Origin: DATAXP01 sp036272935
GTDB lineage: Bacteria > Planctomycetota > Planctomycetia > Pirellulales > PNKZ01
DNA length: 7,433 bases
Reading direction: 5' to 3'
Assembly (NCBI GenBank): GCA_036272935.1
Contig: DATAXP010000054.1
Coordinates: forward strand, 1-7,433
The translations under genes and the position numbers were made by a program. The notes below the pieces were generated by a model. The model was not told where the DNA came from. It saw only the letters and a program-made list of their open reading frames with translations, and made no database searches. Below are positions 1-6,837 of the stretch, one piece after another; position 1 is the stretch's first letter, and the number at the start of each line of letters is the position of its first letter.

Positions 1-58
1 TGCTTTTTAACCAATTTATTCCTCCGGGCACGATCGAACACCACGGTCGCTTCTATCG
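1..58 (+). other. Leader / possible end of an upstream gene
   Basis: The first 20 bases are AT-rich compared with everything downstream. A TAA at 8-10, in the portal frame, blocks any extension of the portal gene upstream of that point. The TAA could also be the stop of a preceding gene (a terminase large subunit usually lies here), but too little sequence is present to tell. I see no convincing promoter, and no purine-rich ribosome binding site before the portal ATG; the only related string is CCTCC at 21-25, which is the complement of one. Confidence 0.3.
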
Positions 59-1546
59 ATGATCGGTTGGCTCAAGAACTTGGTCCGCACGGAGCGGCCG
101 TCTGCAGGGACGCAGCGGCCCGCGCGGATCATTCGCGCCCGCTACGACGCGGCGGTCACCACCGAGGACAACCGCCGCCATTGGATCAACGCCGACGCGC
201 TCTCGCCAGACGCCGCGAACAACGTGATGGTCCGCCGCAATCTGCGGATTCGCTCGCGGTACGAAGTGGCCAACAACAGCTACGCCCGTGGGATCGTCAA
301 CACGCTGGCCAACGATGTGATCGGCACCGGCCCGCGGCTGCAGATGCTCACGCCGAACGCGGCGGCGAACAAGCTGATCGAACAAGGGTTCCGCCAATGG
401 ACGACGGCCGTGGACCTGACGGGCAAACTCAGCACGATGCGGTGCGCCCGAACGCAGGACGGGGAGTCGTTCGGCATTTTAGTGACGAATCCGAAGCTAC
501 CAACGCCGGTCAAGCTCGATGTCCGGTTGGTCGAGGCGGATCAGGTGACGACGCCCATTCTGCTGACGCCGTCGCTGCGATTCGTCGACGGCATCGTCTT
601 GGACGTCTACAACAACCCGGTTGAATACCATGTGCTGCGCGAGCATCCGGGCAGCCAGTTCGTGGTCGTCAATCCCTGGGATTTCGACCGCATTCCGGCG
701 TCGCAGGTGATTCACTTGTTCCGCGCCGATCGGCCGGGTCAGCATCGCGGCATTCCGGAGATCATGGCGGCGCTGCCGCTGTTCGCCCAGTTGCGGCGCT
801 TCACGCTGGCGGTGATCGCCGCAGCCGAGACGGCTGCCGATTTCGCCGGCATCCTCTATACCGACGCGCCAGCCAACGGCGAAGCAGATGCTGCCGAACC
901 GTTCGAGCCGATCGAACTGGAGAAGCGGGCGCTGCTCACGATGCCCGGCGGCTGGAAGATGAGCCAGCTCCAGGCCGAGCAGCCGGCGACGACCTATGCC
1001 GAATTCAAGAAGGAAATCCTGAACGAGATCGCTCGCTGCCTGAACATGCCGTTCAACGTCGCGGCCGGCAATTCGGCATCCTACAACTATGCGTCCGGCC
1101 GGCTCGACCACCAGGTCTATTACAAGGCGATCCGCGTCGATCAGACGTATCTCGAACGCACCGCGCTCAACCGCATCTTCTTCGCCTGGCTCGATGAGGC
1201 CGCGCTCATTCCCGGTCTGATTCCGCCCGGCATGGGGCCGTTCTCCGATTGGGTGTTCCAGTGGTTTTGGGACGGAACGGAACACGTCGATCCGCTCAAG
1301 GAAGCGACTGCGCAGCAGACGCGGTTGGCGAATCACACCACGACGCTCGCGCATGAATACGCCCGCGAAGGCCGCGATTGGGCCGAGGCACTGCGCCAAC
1401 GTGCCAAGGAGATCGCGCTCATGGAGGAGCTAGGGCTGCCGGTCCCGGTGCCGACAACCATGCAACCGCCGGTGCCCGCGCCGGCCCCAGCGCACGATCC
1501 GGGCGAAGTCGAACCCGAGGAGGTCGGCAGCGATGAAGACAATTAA
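59..1546 (+). CDS. Phage portal protein, lambda family
   Basis: This 495-residue protein would form the dodecameric ring at one capsid vertex through which DNA is packaged and to which the neck and tail attach. Its length is close to lambda gpB (about 530 residues). Family-like segments are visible in order: N-terminal RYDAA at 28-32; the paired helices around 57-91 with RRNLRIRSRYE and ANNSYARGIVNTL followed by VIGTGPRLQ (87-95); the middle block with DQVTTP near 161-166 and RPGQHRGIPE at 225-234; the late block MPFNVAAGNSASYNYASGR (330-348); and a C-terminal W...HVDPLKEA stretch (403-416) followed by a Pro/Ala/Glu-rich tail (461-495). ATG 59 is the first possible start after the in-frame TAA at 8-10, although no ribosome binding site precedes it. 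The gene overlaps the next one by 14 bases, which suggests translational coupling. Confidence 0.95.
   Translation: MIGWLKNLVRTERPSAGTQRPARIIRARYDAAVTTEDNRRHWINADALSPDAANNVMVRRNLRIRSRYEVANNSYARGIVNTLANDVIGTGPRLQMLTPNAAANKLIEQGFRQWTTAVDLTGKLSTMRCARTQDGESFGILVTNPKLPTPVKLDVRLVEADQVTTPILLTPSLRFVDGIVLDVYNNPVEYHVLREHPGSQFVVVNPWDFDRIPASQVIHLFRADRPGQHRGIPEIMAALPLFAQLRRFTLAVIAAAETAADFAGILYTDAPANGEADAAEPFEPIELEKRALLTMPGGWKMSQLQAEQPATTYAEFKKEILNEIARCLNMPFNVAAGNSASYNYASGRLDHQVYYKAIRVDQTYLERTALNRIFFAWLDEAALIPGLIPPGMGPFSDWVFQWFWDGTEHVDPLKEATAQQTRLANHTTTLAHEYAREGRDWAEALRQRAKEIALMEELGLPVPVPTTMQPPVPAPAPAHDPGEVEPEEVGSDEDN
1517..1523 (+). promoter_or_regulatory. Strong ribosome binding site of the capsid fusion gene
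   Basis: GAGGAGG lies inside the end of the portal gene, 9 bases before ATG 1533. It is the best Shine-Dalgarno match in the window, fitting the high output needed for a major capsid precursor. It also fixes the start of the fusion gene inside the portal coding region. Confidence 0.8.
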
Positions 1547-3614
1547 AAAACTCCCCAGCCAGATCACGATCTCGTGCGGGCGCGACGAAGACGTCGGTCG
1601 CTTAGTGCTGGCCGCCGCCGAGGGCGAACCAGCCAAGCTGCGGCGATTCAGCATCACCGCATACACCGGCGGCAAGATGTCGCTGCCGAACATCCCGTAT
1701 CCGGTCGTCGTGGACATGTCGGGCCTGCGGGTGTCGGCCAAATCGCGGCCGATCCTCCGCGACCACAACCCGTCGCAGATCGTCGGCCATACGGACAACG
1801 TGACCGTCAACGGCGGCGTGCTGAAGGTCGATGGCTCGGTGTCGGGAGCCAACGCCCATGCAACCGAGATCGTCGCCAGCTCCGACAACGGTTTTCCTTG
1901 GCAGGCCAGCATTGGAGCCAGCGTCCAGAAGATGGTGTTCGTCGAGGACGGAGAAAAAGTCCAAGTCAATGGGCGGTCCTTCGCTGGTCCGCTCTACGTC
2001 GCGCGTCAGGCGACGCTCGGCGAGGTGTCGTTCGTGGCGCTGGGGGCCGACGACCAAACGAGTGCCCGGATGGTGGCTTCCGCCGCCGCTCAATCAATCG
2101 AGGTGACGACCATGAAGTTCGAGGAATGGATTAGCGCGAAGGGATTTGACGGAGCGGCATTGAGCGAGACGCAGCGTACATCGCTCGAGGCGGCGTTCGA
2201 CGCCGAGCAGAAAACTGCCGCACCGACGGCCGTCACCGCCACGGCGGAAATCGACCCCGTCGCCGACCTGCGTACCAAGACTGCCGCGGAAATGAATCGC
2301 ATCGCCGCGATCCGCAAATCGGCGGGCAGTCATGCCGACATCGCGGCCAAGGCTGTCTCCGAAGGTTGGGATGAAACCCGCACCGAACTTGAAGTCCTGC
2401 GCGCGTCGCGTCCCACCGGCGCGGCGATCCACGCGGGCGGCGGATCGGCGCACGTCAACGCATCCGTTGCGCTCGAAGCGTCGCTCTGCCTCACGGCGGG
2501 CCTTGGCGAAGAATCGGTCGAGAAATGGTATGGCGACCGGGTGCTGGAAGCGGCACGCTCGCGGGATATTCGCGGCGCGACCATCCACAGCTTGATGTAC
2601 GAGGTGATTCGCGCCGCTGGCCGTTACGTTCGGCCGGGCAAGGTCGACAACGACACGATCCGCGCGGCGTTCGAGGCCGATCGGACGATCCAAGCGTCGG
2701 GCGGCGAGTTCTCGACGATCAGCCTTCCCGGCATCCTCAGCAATCTGGCGAACAAGCAGTTGCTGAAATCCTTCGAGGCTGTCAACACCGTCTCGAACAC
2801 GTTCTGCGACACGACCGACGCCGTCGATTTCAAGGCGTTCTCCCGCTATCGGCTCACGGCCAACGGCATGTTCGAGAAGGTCGGCCAGGACGGCGAACTC
2901 AAATCGACCAACCTGTCGGAAGAGTCGTACACCAACCAGCTCGACACCTACGGTCGGTTGATCGCGCTCACGCGGCAGCAGATCATCAACGACGACCTGG
3001 GAGCGTTCTTGCAGATTCCGCGGCTGCTCGGGCGGCAAGGAGCGCTGGCGGTCGAGTCGGCCGTGTTCACCCTCTTGCTCTCGAACCCGACGATTGGCGG
3101 CAACCAGTTCTTCTCGACCGCCAATGCAAACTATCTGTCGGGCGGCACTTCGACGCTCGATCTCGACGGGATCACAGCGGCCGAGGTCGCGTTCCTAAAC
3201 CAAGTCGACGTGGCGGGCAACCCGGTGCTCTTGAGTCCGGCGATCATGCTGGTGCCCACGACGCTCAAGGTCATCGCCGAGCGGTATTACAAGGAATCGA
3301 CCATCTTGCAGGTGCCGGCCAACAACAAGATGGTCCCGGCCAACAACCCGCACGCCGGCAAGTTCACCCCGGTGTCGTCGCCCTACCTGAACGCCCAGGG
3401 CATCACCAACCAGAGCGCCACGGGCTGGTATCTGTTCGCGGACCCGGAAGACGTGGCCGCAATGAGCATCGCCTACTTCCGCGGGCAGCGCACGCCGGTG
3501 ATCGAATCGGGCGAAACCGACTTCAACACGCTCGGCATGCAGTGGCGGTCGTTCTTCGACTTCGGCGTGGCGTTCCAAGATTTTCGAGCGGCGGTGTTCA
3601 ACGCCGGCGCTTGA
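1533..3614 (+). CDS. Prohead protease / scaffold / major capsid fusion protein
   Basis: This 693-residue polyprotein joins three assembly functions usually found in two or three genes. Residues 1 to about 185 look like an HK97-type prohead serine protease: RPILRDHNPSQIVG (72-85) holds the likely catalytic His78, WQASIGAS (123-130) holds Ser126, and LGEVSFVALGAD (162-173) holds Glu164. This order and spacing matches the His-Ser-Glu set of HK97 gp4. Residues about 194-320 are a charged, helical, scaffold-like linker. Residues about 325-693 resemble the Mu gpT-like major capsid family, with TYGRLIALTRQQIINDD (472-488), then LGRQGALAVES (499-509), and a C-terminal WRSFFDFGVAFQDFRA (671-686). Such fusions are known from phages and prophages of several bacterial groups. 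The protease would cleave away the scaffold during maturation. The start is set by GAGGAGG 9 bases upstream. A second, internal start at 2112 is plausible (separate entry). Confidence 0.93.
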   Translation: MKTIKKLPSQITISCGRDEDVGRLVLAAAEGEPAKLRRFSITAYTGGKMSLPNIPYPVVVDMSGLRVSAKSRPILRDHNPSQIVGHTDNVTVNGGVLKVDGSVSGANAHATEIVASSDNGFPWQASIGASVQKMVFVEDGEKVQVNGRSFAGPLYVARQATLGEVSFVALGADDQTSARMVASAAAQSIEVTTMKFEEWISAKGFDGAALSETQRTSLEAAFDAEQKTAAPTAVTATAEIDPVADLRTKTAAEMNRIAAIRKSAGSHADIAAKAVSEGWDETRTELEVLRASRPTGAAIHAGGGSAHVNASVALEASLCLTAGLGEESVEKWYGDRVLEAARSRDIRGATIHSLMYEVIRAAGRYVRPGKVDNDTIRAAFEADRTIQASGGEFSTISLPGILSNLANKQLLKSFEAVNTVSNTFCDTTDAVDFKAFSRYRLTANGMFEKVGQDGELKSTNLSEESYTNQLDTYGRLIALTRQQIINDDLGAFLQIPRLLGRQGALAVESAVFTLLLSNPTIGGNQFFSTANANYLSGGTSTLDLDGITAAEVAFLNQVDVAGNPVLLSPAIMLVPTTLKVIAERYYKESTILQVPANNKMVPANNPHAGKFTPVSSPYLNAQGITNQSATGWYLFADPEDVAAMSIAYFRGQRTPVIESGETDFNTLGMQWRSFFDFGVAFQDFRAAVFNAGA
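2100..2114 (+). promoter_or_regulatory. Possible internal translation start for free scaffold-capsid precursor
   Basis: GAGGTG at 2100-2105 sits 6 bases before an in-frame ATG at 2112 (Met194 of the fusion). The codons from there read MKFEEWISAKGFD, which looks like a natural protein N-terminus, and they fall exactly at the boundary between the protease and the scaffold-capsid part. Initiation here would give a protein of 500 residues lacking the protease. The sequence shows the site; its use is inference. Confidence 0.4.
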
Positions 3615-3660
3615 TCTCCTTTCCAACCAACAGGCAATCGCAGCATAGCGAGGTTTCAAC
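3615..3660 (+). promoter_or_regulatory. 46-base spacer with ribosome binding site before the cement gene
   Basis: This is the longest gap between genes in the operon. It ends in GAGG (3650-3653), 7 bases before ATG 3661, which supports that start. I see no clear hairpin with a T-run and no convincing -35/-10 pair, so it reads as a spacer rather than a transcription boundary. Confidence 0.5.
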
Positions 3661-4497
3661 ATGGCACCGACGGCAATCTTCTTTCAGGAAGGCGATCAAC
3701 TCGACTTCACGCCCGCCTCGGCGGTGAACGCAGGCGACGTGATCGTGCAAGGGGACGCGGCGCTTGTGGCCGTGGCCGACATCCCGCCCAACCGCCAAGG
3801 TGCGCTCGTGGCCGAGGGTGTATTCAAATTCCCCAAGGCGACGACCACCGGCTCCGGGATGCCGATGGGCAAACGCGTCTTTTGGGATGCGACCAACGAG
3901 GTCGCCACGCTGTCGACCGGCAGCGGCGCCAACAAGCCTCTCGGCCTGACCGCAGCCGCGACCGCCGACAGCGACACGGTCGTGCCGGTCAAGCTGCTCG
4001 CGAGCGGCGACCAGATTCCTCTGCGCTATGCCGCCGTGGCCGCCTCTTCGGCGGTGACCAACACGACGACCGAGACAGCGTTCAGCAATACGCACACGAT
4101 TCCGGCCAACACGCTTCAAGTCGGCGACGTGCTGAAAATTCGCGCCCAAACAATCGCGCCCGCGACCAACTCGACCGATACGTTGACGCTCAAGCTCAAA
4201 ATCGGCTCGACCGTGATTGCGGTGACCGCAGCTACCGACGTGGCCAATAACGACATCGGCTATTTCGACGCGATGGTCGTCGTGCGCGCCAACGGTTCGG
4301 GCGGAACGATCGTCGCAGCCGGCGCGCAGGGGCTTGGCACGCCGGGCACCGTCACCAGCAAACCGTTCAACCTAGCCGCGACGGCGATCGACACCACCGT
4401 GGATCAATTGATCTCCGTCAGCGCGACCTGGAGCGTGGCCAACGCCGGCGACTCCTGCCGCCTGGACCTGTTCACCGTGGAACGCCTCTCGGCCTGA
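3661..4497 (+). CDS. Capsid cement/decoration protein (DUF2190-like) with extra C-terminal beta domain
   Basis: This is a 278-residue protein directly after the major capsid gene, where decoration proteins normally lie. Residues 1 to about 115 fit the DUF2190 cement family: FFQEGDQLDFTPASAV at 7-22, AGDVIVQGD at 24-32, a VAEGVFKFPKA stretch near 50-60, then a KRVFWDATNEVAT block near 71-83 and NKPLGLTAAA (91-100). These proteins bind the outer shell and stabilise it after expansion. Stand-alone members are about 110 residues, so the remaining 160 residues are an added domain. That part (about 121-278) is Thr/Ala/Val-rich with alternating strand patterns (HTIPANTLQVGDVLKIRAQ at 145-163, TLTLKLKIGSTVIAV at 174-188, ISVSATWSV at 251-259), which suggests a beta-sandwich displayed on the capsid surface. 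I recall similar domains in other phage structural proteins, but its ligand, if any, cannot be told. Confidence 0.82.
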   Translation: MAPTAIFFQEGDQLDFTPASAVNAGDVIVQGDAALVAVADIPPNRQGALVAEGVFKFPKATTTGSGMPMGKRVFWDATNEVATLSTGSGANKPLGLTAAATADSDTVVPVKLLASGDQIPLRYAAVAASSAVTNTTTETAFSNTHTIPANTLQVGDVLKIRAQTIAPATNSTDTLTLKLKIGSTVIAVTAATDVANNDIGYFDAMVVVRANGSGGTIVAAGAQGLGTPGTVTSKPFNLAATAIDTTVDQLISVSATWSVANAGDSCRLDLFTVERLSA

Positions 4498-4506
4498 GAA
4501 CTCGCC

Positions 4507-4872
4507 ATGACCGATTTGCTGCAAGCCGGTTCCGATTGGCTGGCCGACCAACTGAAGGTCAACGCCAGCCAGACCGTCGAGTACTCGCGCGGCGACGTGT
4601 CGATCACGGTGGCCGCTGTGATCGGCCGCACCGTGTTCGAGACAGCCAGCGACATCGGGATCGTTGAGCAGTGGGAGGCCCGCGACTACTTGATTCAAGC
4701 GGCCGATTTGACGCTGGGCGAACCGCAGCGCGGCGACCAGATCACGGAAATGCAGAACGGCACCAATTACGTCTACGAAGTGATGGCTCCCGGCAACGAG
4801 CCGGCCTATCGGTTCTCGGACCCGTATCGCAAGACCTACCGAATTCACACCAAGCTCGTGGCGACGGAGTAG
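4507..4872 (+). CDS. Putative head-tail connector / head closure (neck) protein
   Basis: This 121-residue protein starts 9 bases after the cement gene. The ATG has only a weak purine stretch (GAGAA, 4496-4500) upstream. It opens with a short helix (LLQAGSDWLADQLK), followed by strand-rich sequence with GRTVFE, a YLIQAADLTLGEPQRGDQI stretch, an Asn/Val/Tyr strand (NYVYEVMAPG) and a C-terminal YRKTYRIHTK. The phrase 'property to be held in the RGD-Q-I position before a strand with YEVM' resembles small neck proteins of the gpFII/head-tail attachment type, which bind the portal complex and receive the tail. The position between cement and tail-terminator candidates supports this role. The exact family is uncertain, and homologues are often annotated only as hypothetical. 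Confidence 0.55.
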   Translation: MTDLLQAGSDWLADQLKVNASQTVEYSRGDVSITVAAVIGRTVFETASDIGIVEQWEARDYLIQAADLTLGEPQRGDQITEMQNGTNYVYEVMAPGNEPAYRFSDPYRKTYRIHTKLVATE

Positions 4873-4874
4873 CT

Positions 4875-5312
4875 GTGGTCAACACGTTGGTCGAGATCGC
4901 CGACGCTGTGGTCGCGGTCCTGTTGGCCGGGACGTACAGCCAGCCAATCGCGCCGGCCCGAAAGTATCTGGCCAACTATGAAATCAAAGACCTGGACGGA
5001 ACGGTCGTCGTAACGGTCATCCCTCGCAACTCGGCGAGTTCAATCGCGTCACGGACGACGTGCCAATACGACCACACGCTCGACTTGGCGGTGCAAAACA
5101 AGATCAGCGGGAGCGACGAAGACTTAGACGCGTTGATGGCCTTAGTGGACGACATCGAGAGATCGTTACAGCTTCAAACACTGACGACAGCCAGCGGAAA
5201 GATAGCCAAATGGACCGCGACGTCGAGCGAAGCGGCTTACGACCTCAAGCATTTGGAAGAAAAGCGGGTCTTCACCTCGGTGATGTCGGTGACATACCGG
5301 ATCGTCGAGTAA
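4875..5312 (+). CDS. Putative tail terminator / tail completion protein
   Basis: This 145-residue protein very likely starts at GTG 4875, two bases after the previous stop, with GGAG at 4866-4869 five bases upstream. The open frame extends much further upstream (an ATG at 4671), but that part overlaps the preceding gene and reads as shadow sequence. The N-terminus is helical (VNTLVEIADAVVAVLLAG), followed by strand-rich sequence, YDHTLDLAVQNKI, an acidic helix (DEDLDALMALVDDIERSLQ), and a C-terminal HLEEKRVFTSVMSVTYRIVE. A mid-protein strand of the type 'D..vqnk' followed by a Leu/Asp-rich helix and a final 'hLee.r.FtSv..vtYr' strand is what I associate with tail terminators, which cap the tail tube at its head-proximal end. 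Gene order (neck, terminator, tube) agrees. The assignment is inference from pattern and position. Confidence 0.55.
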   Translation: MVNTLVEIADAVVAVLLAGTYSQPIAPARKYLANYEIKDLDGTVVVTVIPRNSASSIASRTTCQYDHTLDLAVQNKISGSDEDLDALMALVDDIERSLQLQTLTTASGKIAKWTATSSEAAYDLKHLEEKRVFTSVMSVTYRIVE

Positions 5313-5326
5313 TGGATGCGTGAAAG

Positions 5327-5659
5327 ATGGACGGCGAACACCAAAAGATCGCGCGGCAAGACCAGCAGCTCCCGGCCGTGGCCGTGGGAACGACGCCGGC
5401 CGCCAGCGCTGCGATCTACTTTGCCAAAGCGGCCTCGGGCAACGTGATCGCCCTGTCCGGCGAGACGTTCACGACATTGACGTGGTGGGGCTCGCACGAC
5501 GGCACCGACTATGTGCCCGTCAAAAGCGCCGGCACCGCCGCGACGACTCCAATGGCCGCGCCGTGCGGCGATGTGATTCCCGCCGCCTGCTCGGCCTACC
5601 CGTACCTCAAAGCCATCGGCGATCAGGCCGGGCACATCCAGGTCTGCCTCAAAGGATAA
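5327..5659 (+). CDS. Small protein of unknown function in tail gene cluster
   Basis: I do not recognise this 110-residue protein. It lies 14 bases after the terminator candidate and 23 bases before the tail tube gene, so it is probably a virion or tail assembly component. ATG 5327 has only a weak GAAAG just upstream. An ATG overlapping the previous stop (5312) is in the same frame but hits a TGA after three codons, so 5327 is the usable start. The sequence is Ala/Thr-rich, with a Trp pair at 53-54 in LTWWGSHDGTDYVPV (51-65) and three cysteines (80, 88, 107), two of them flanking GDVIPAA. The pattern suggests a small beta-sandwich. There is no signal peptide or membrane segment. Conserved-looking codon bias like its neighbours supports it as a real gene. 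Confidence 0.7.
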   Translation: MDGEHQKIARQDQQLPAVAVGTTPAASAAIYFAKAASGNVIALSGETFTTLTWWGSHDGTDYVPVKSAGTAATTPMAAPCGDVIPAACSAYPYLKAIGDQAGHIQVCLKG

Positions 5660-5669
5660 CCGTTCATTC

Positions 5670-5675
5670 AAGGGA
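5670..5675 (+). promoter_or_regulatory. Ribosome binding site fixing the tail tube start
   Basis: AAGGGA sits 7 bases before ATG 5683. The frame is open upstream as far as 5320, but that part overlaps the preceding gene. This site and the tail-tube-like sequence from 5683 onward decide the start. Confidence 0.65.
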
Positions 5676-5682
5676 TTGTCGT

Positions 5683-6132
5683 ATGGGATCGTTCGTTCTC
5701 GGCTACAACGCCAAGCTCTATCGCAACACGGGCACCTACGCTTCGCCCACCTGGTCCGAAATGACGAACGTCAAAGACTTGACGCTCAACATGGACCTGG
5801 ACGAAGCCGACGTGACGACGCGCGCCAGCGGCGGTTGGAAGGCCAACGTCGCCACGCTCTTGGACGGCTCGATTGAGTTCGAGATGGTCTACGACCCCAC
5901 CGACGCCAATTTCACGGCGGTGCAAACCGCCTTCTTCAGCCGGTCGGCCGTCGAGTTCGGGGCGATGGATGGACCCATCGCCACGGCTGGCTCGCAGGGC
6001 CTGCGGGCGACCTGCATGGTCAAGCAATTCTCCGTCGAGGAAAAGCTGGCCGAGGCGCTCACCGTGAAGGTCACCATCAAGCCGACCTACGCCGCCAATC
6101 CTCCGTCCTGGTACACGGTCTCCGGATCATGA
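5683..6132 (+). CDS. Tail tube (major tail) protein
   Basis: This 149-residue protein has the size and pattern of siphovirus tail tube subunits, which stack as hexameric rings around the tape measure to form the DNA channel. The N-terminal GYNAKLYRN (7-15) is followed by WSEMTNVKDLTLNMDLDEAD (24-43), TRASGGWKANV (46-56), TLLDGSIEFEMVYDP (58-72), and a C-terminal strand LTVKVTIKPTY (126-136). The progression from an entry strand, through 'v.d.tl......e.d.TtR..gGwk', to 'l.dgsieFe...d..d' is typical of the lambda gpV/TP901-type tube families. It precedes the tail chaperone pair, as in most siphoviruses, and its stop overlaps the next start in ATGA (6129-6132). I see no C-terminal Ig-like extension of the kind found in lambda gpV. 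Confidence 0.78.
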   Translation: MGSFVLGYNAKLYRNTGTYASPTWSEMTNVKDLTLNMDLDEADVTTRASGGWKANVATLLDGSIEFEMVYDPTDANFTAVQTAFFSRSAVEFGAMDGPIATAGSQGLRATCMVKQFSVEEKLAEALTVKVTIKPTYAANPPSWYTVSGS

Positions 6133-6569
6133 AAACATTCAAAGATTTATCGGGCCGCGAGTGGACGCTCGCGGTGACCATCGATTGCGTGAAGCGCATC
6201 CGCGACACGCTCAAGGTCGATTTATTGGACCTGTTCGGCGGCGAACCGCCCTTACTGACGCGGCTCGACACCGACGTGGTGTTGCTGTGCGACGCGATCT
6301 TCGTGGCGCTTAAGCCGCAGGCCGACGCGGCGGGCGTGAGCAGCGAACAGTTCGGCGCGGCGCTGGGGGGCGACGCGGTCATCGCGGCCCGCGACGCTTT
6401 TTGGGAGGCCCTCGCCGATTTTTTCCAGAGCCTTCGCCGCCAGGAGGTGGTGAAGGCGATTCAGAAACAAACGGAACTGGTGACGGCGGCAGTGAAGATG
6501 GCCGGGCAGCGGATCGAGAACATCGATGTGACGGAGATGCTCTCAGAGTCAAAAGCATTTGGCAAATGA
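6129..6569 (+). CDS. Putative tail assembly chaperone, first ORF (gpG-like position)
   Basis: This 146-residue, largely helical protein is coupled to the tail tube gene by an ATGA overlap. It begins FKDLSGREWTLAVTID, then CVKRIRDTLKVDLLDLF, a helix through LTRLDTDVVLLCDAIFVAL, EQFGAALGGDAVIAARDAFWEALADFFQSL, and a long C-terminal helix ending ESKAFGK. Position directly after the tube gene, size, and the following overlapping ORF in the -1 frame match the G/GT tail chaperone arrangement, in which these proteins bind the tape measure and recruit tube subunits. Sequence alone does not prove the family. An in-frame heptamer T TTT TTC (6419-6425) and A AAA GCA (6551-6557) are possible slip sites; see findings. 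Confidence 0.6.
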   Translation: MKTFKDLSGREWTLAVTIDCVKRIRDTLKVDLLDLFGGEPPLLTRLDTDVVLLCDAIFVALKPQADAAGVSSEQFGAALGGDAVIAARDAFWEALADFFQSLRRQEVVKAIQKQTELVTAAVKMAGQRIENIDVTEMLSESKAFGK

Positions 6570-6835
6570 TCTACGAGTTGGCCGGCGTCGTCGGAATCGA
6601 CCCCGGACGGCTGACGTTGCGAGAGCTGTTCTGGATGGTCGACGGGCGACGGCGTGACGCCTGGGACAGGGCGGCCGCCCAGATTGCGGCGCTATTCAAC
6701 GCGGCTCCCGATCCGACCGGGAAGCGAAAGCCGCGCCAGCCCAGCGAGTTTCATCCGTTCTACGCCAAGGCGAAACCCAAGAAGAAGATTGTCGTCCCAA
6801 TCCAGGCCCTCAAGGTATTCCTGCGGAACAAATAG
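6566..6835 (+). CDS. Putative tail assembly chaperone, second ORF (gpT-like position)
   Basis: This 89-residue protein starts at ATG 6566, overlapping the stop of the previous gene as ATGA, and lies in the -1 frame relative to it. There is no good ribosome binding site, so translation depends either on termination-reinitiation or on -1 frameshifting that would make a fusion; the -1 frame is open back to about 6401, so both are possible. The sequence carries LTLRELFWMVDGRRRDAWDRAA (residues 16-37, read as a helix with conserved-looking W and R) and a basic C-terminal half (GKRKPRQP, AKPKKKI). The helix pattern 'l.lrEL.wM..gr....Wd..a' is one I associate with the small ORF between tail chaperone and tape measure in siphophages. 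The function is inferred mainly from place and size. Confidence 0.55.
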   Translation: MIYELAGVVGIDPGRLTLRELFWMVDGRRRDAWDRAAAQIAALFNAAPDPTGKRKPRQPSEFHPFYAKAKPKKKIVVPIQALKVFLRNK

Positions 6836-6837
6836 CG

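Noticed and set aside
21..25. CCTCC before the portal gene
   Set aside because: It is the complement of a Shine-Dalgarno core, not the core itself, so it cannot serve the + strand start.
497..1399. 300-codon antisense open frame across the portal gene
   Set aside because: It is a shadow of the GC-rich portal gene: Arg/Gly/Ala-rich composition, no family pattern, no ribosome binding site.
2094..3038. 314-codon antisense open frame across the capsid gene
   Set aside because: It is opposite a certain capsid gene and has the Arg-rich make-up typical of antisense shadow frames.
3312..3347. Short duplication VPANN...VPANN in the capsid protein
   Set aside because: Only five residues repeated once, with similar DNA; probably a chance or local slippage trace without functional meaning that can be argued.
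2525..3727. 400-codon + strand frame overlapping the capsid gene
   Set aside because: Arg/His/Gln-rich alternative frame of the capsid gene, crossing into the next gene; no recognisable domain.
4671..4874. Upstream extension of the tail terminator ORF
   Set aside because: It overlaps the neck gene in another frame and reads as Arg/Gly-rich shadow; GTG 4875 with GGAG upstream is the better start.
5320..5682. Upstream extension of the tail tube ORF
   Set aside because: It overlaps the small 110-residue gene with Arg-rich shadow sequence; ATG 5683 has a good ribosome binding site and begins the tube-like sequence.
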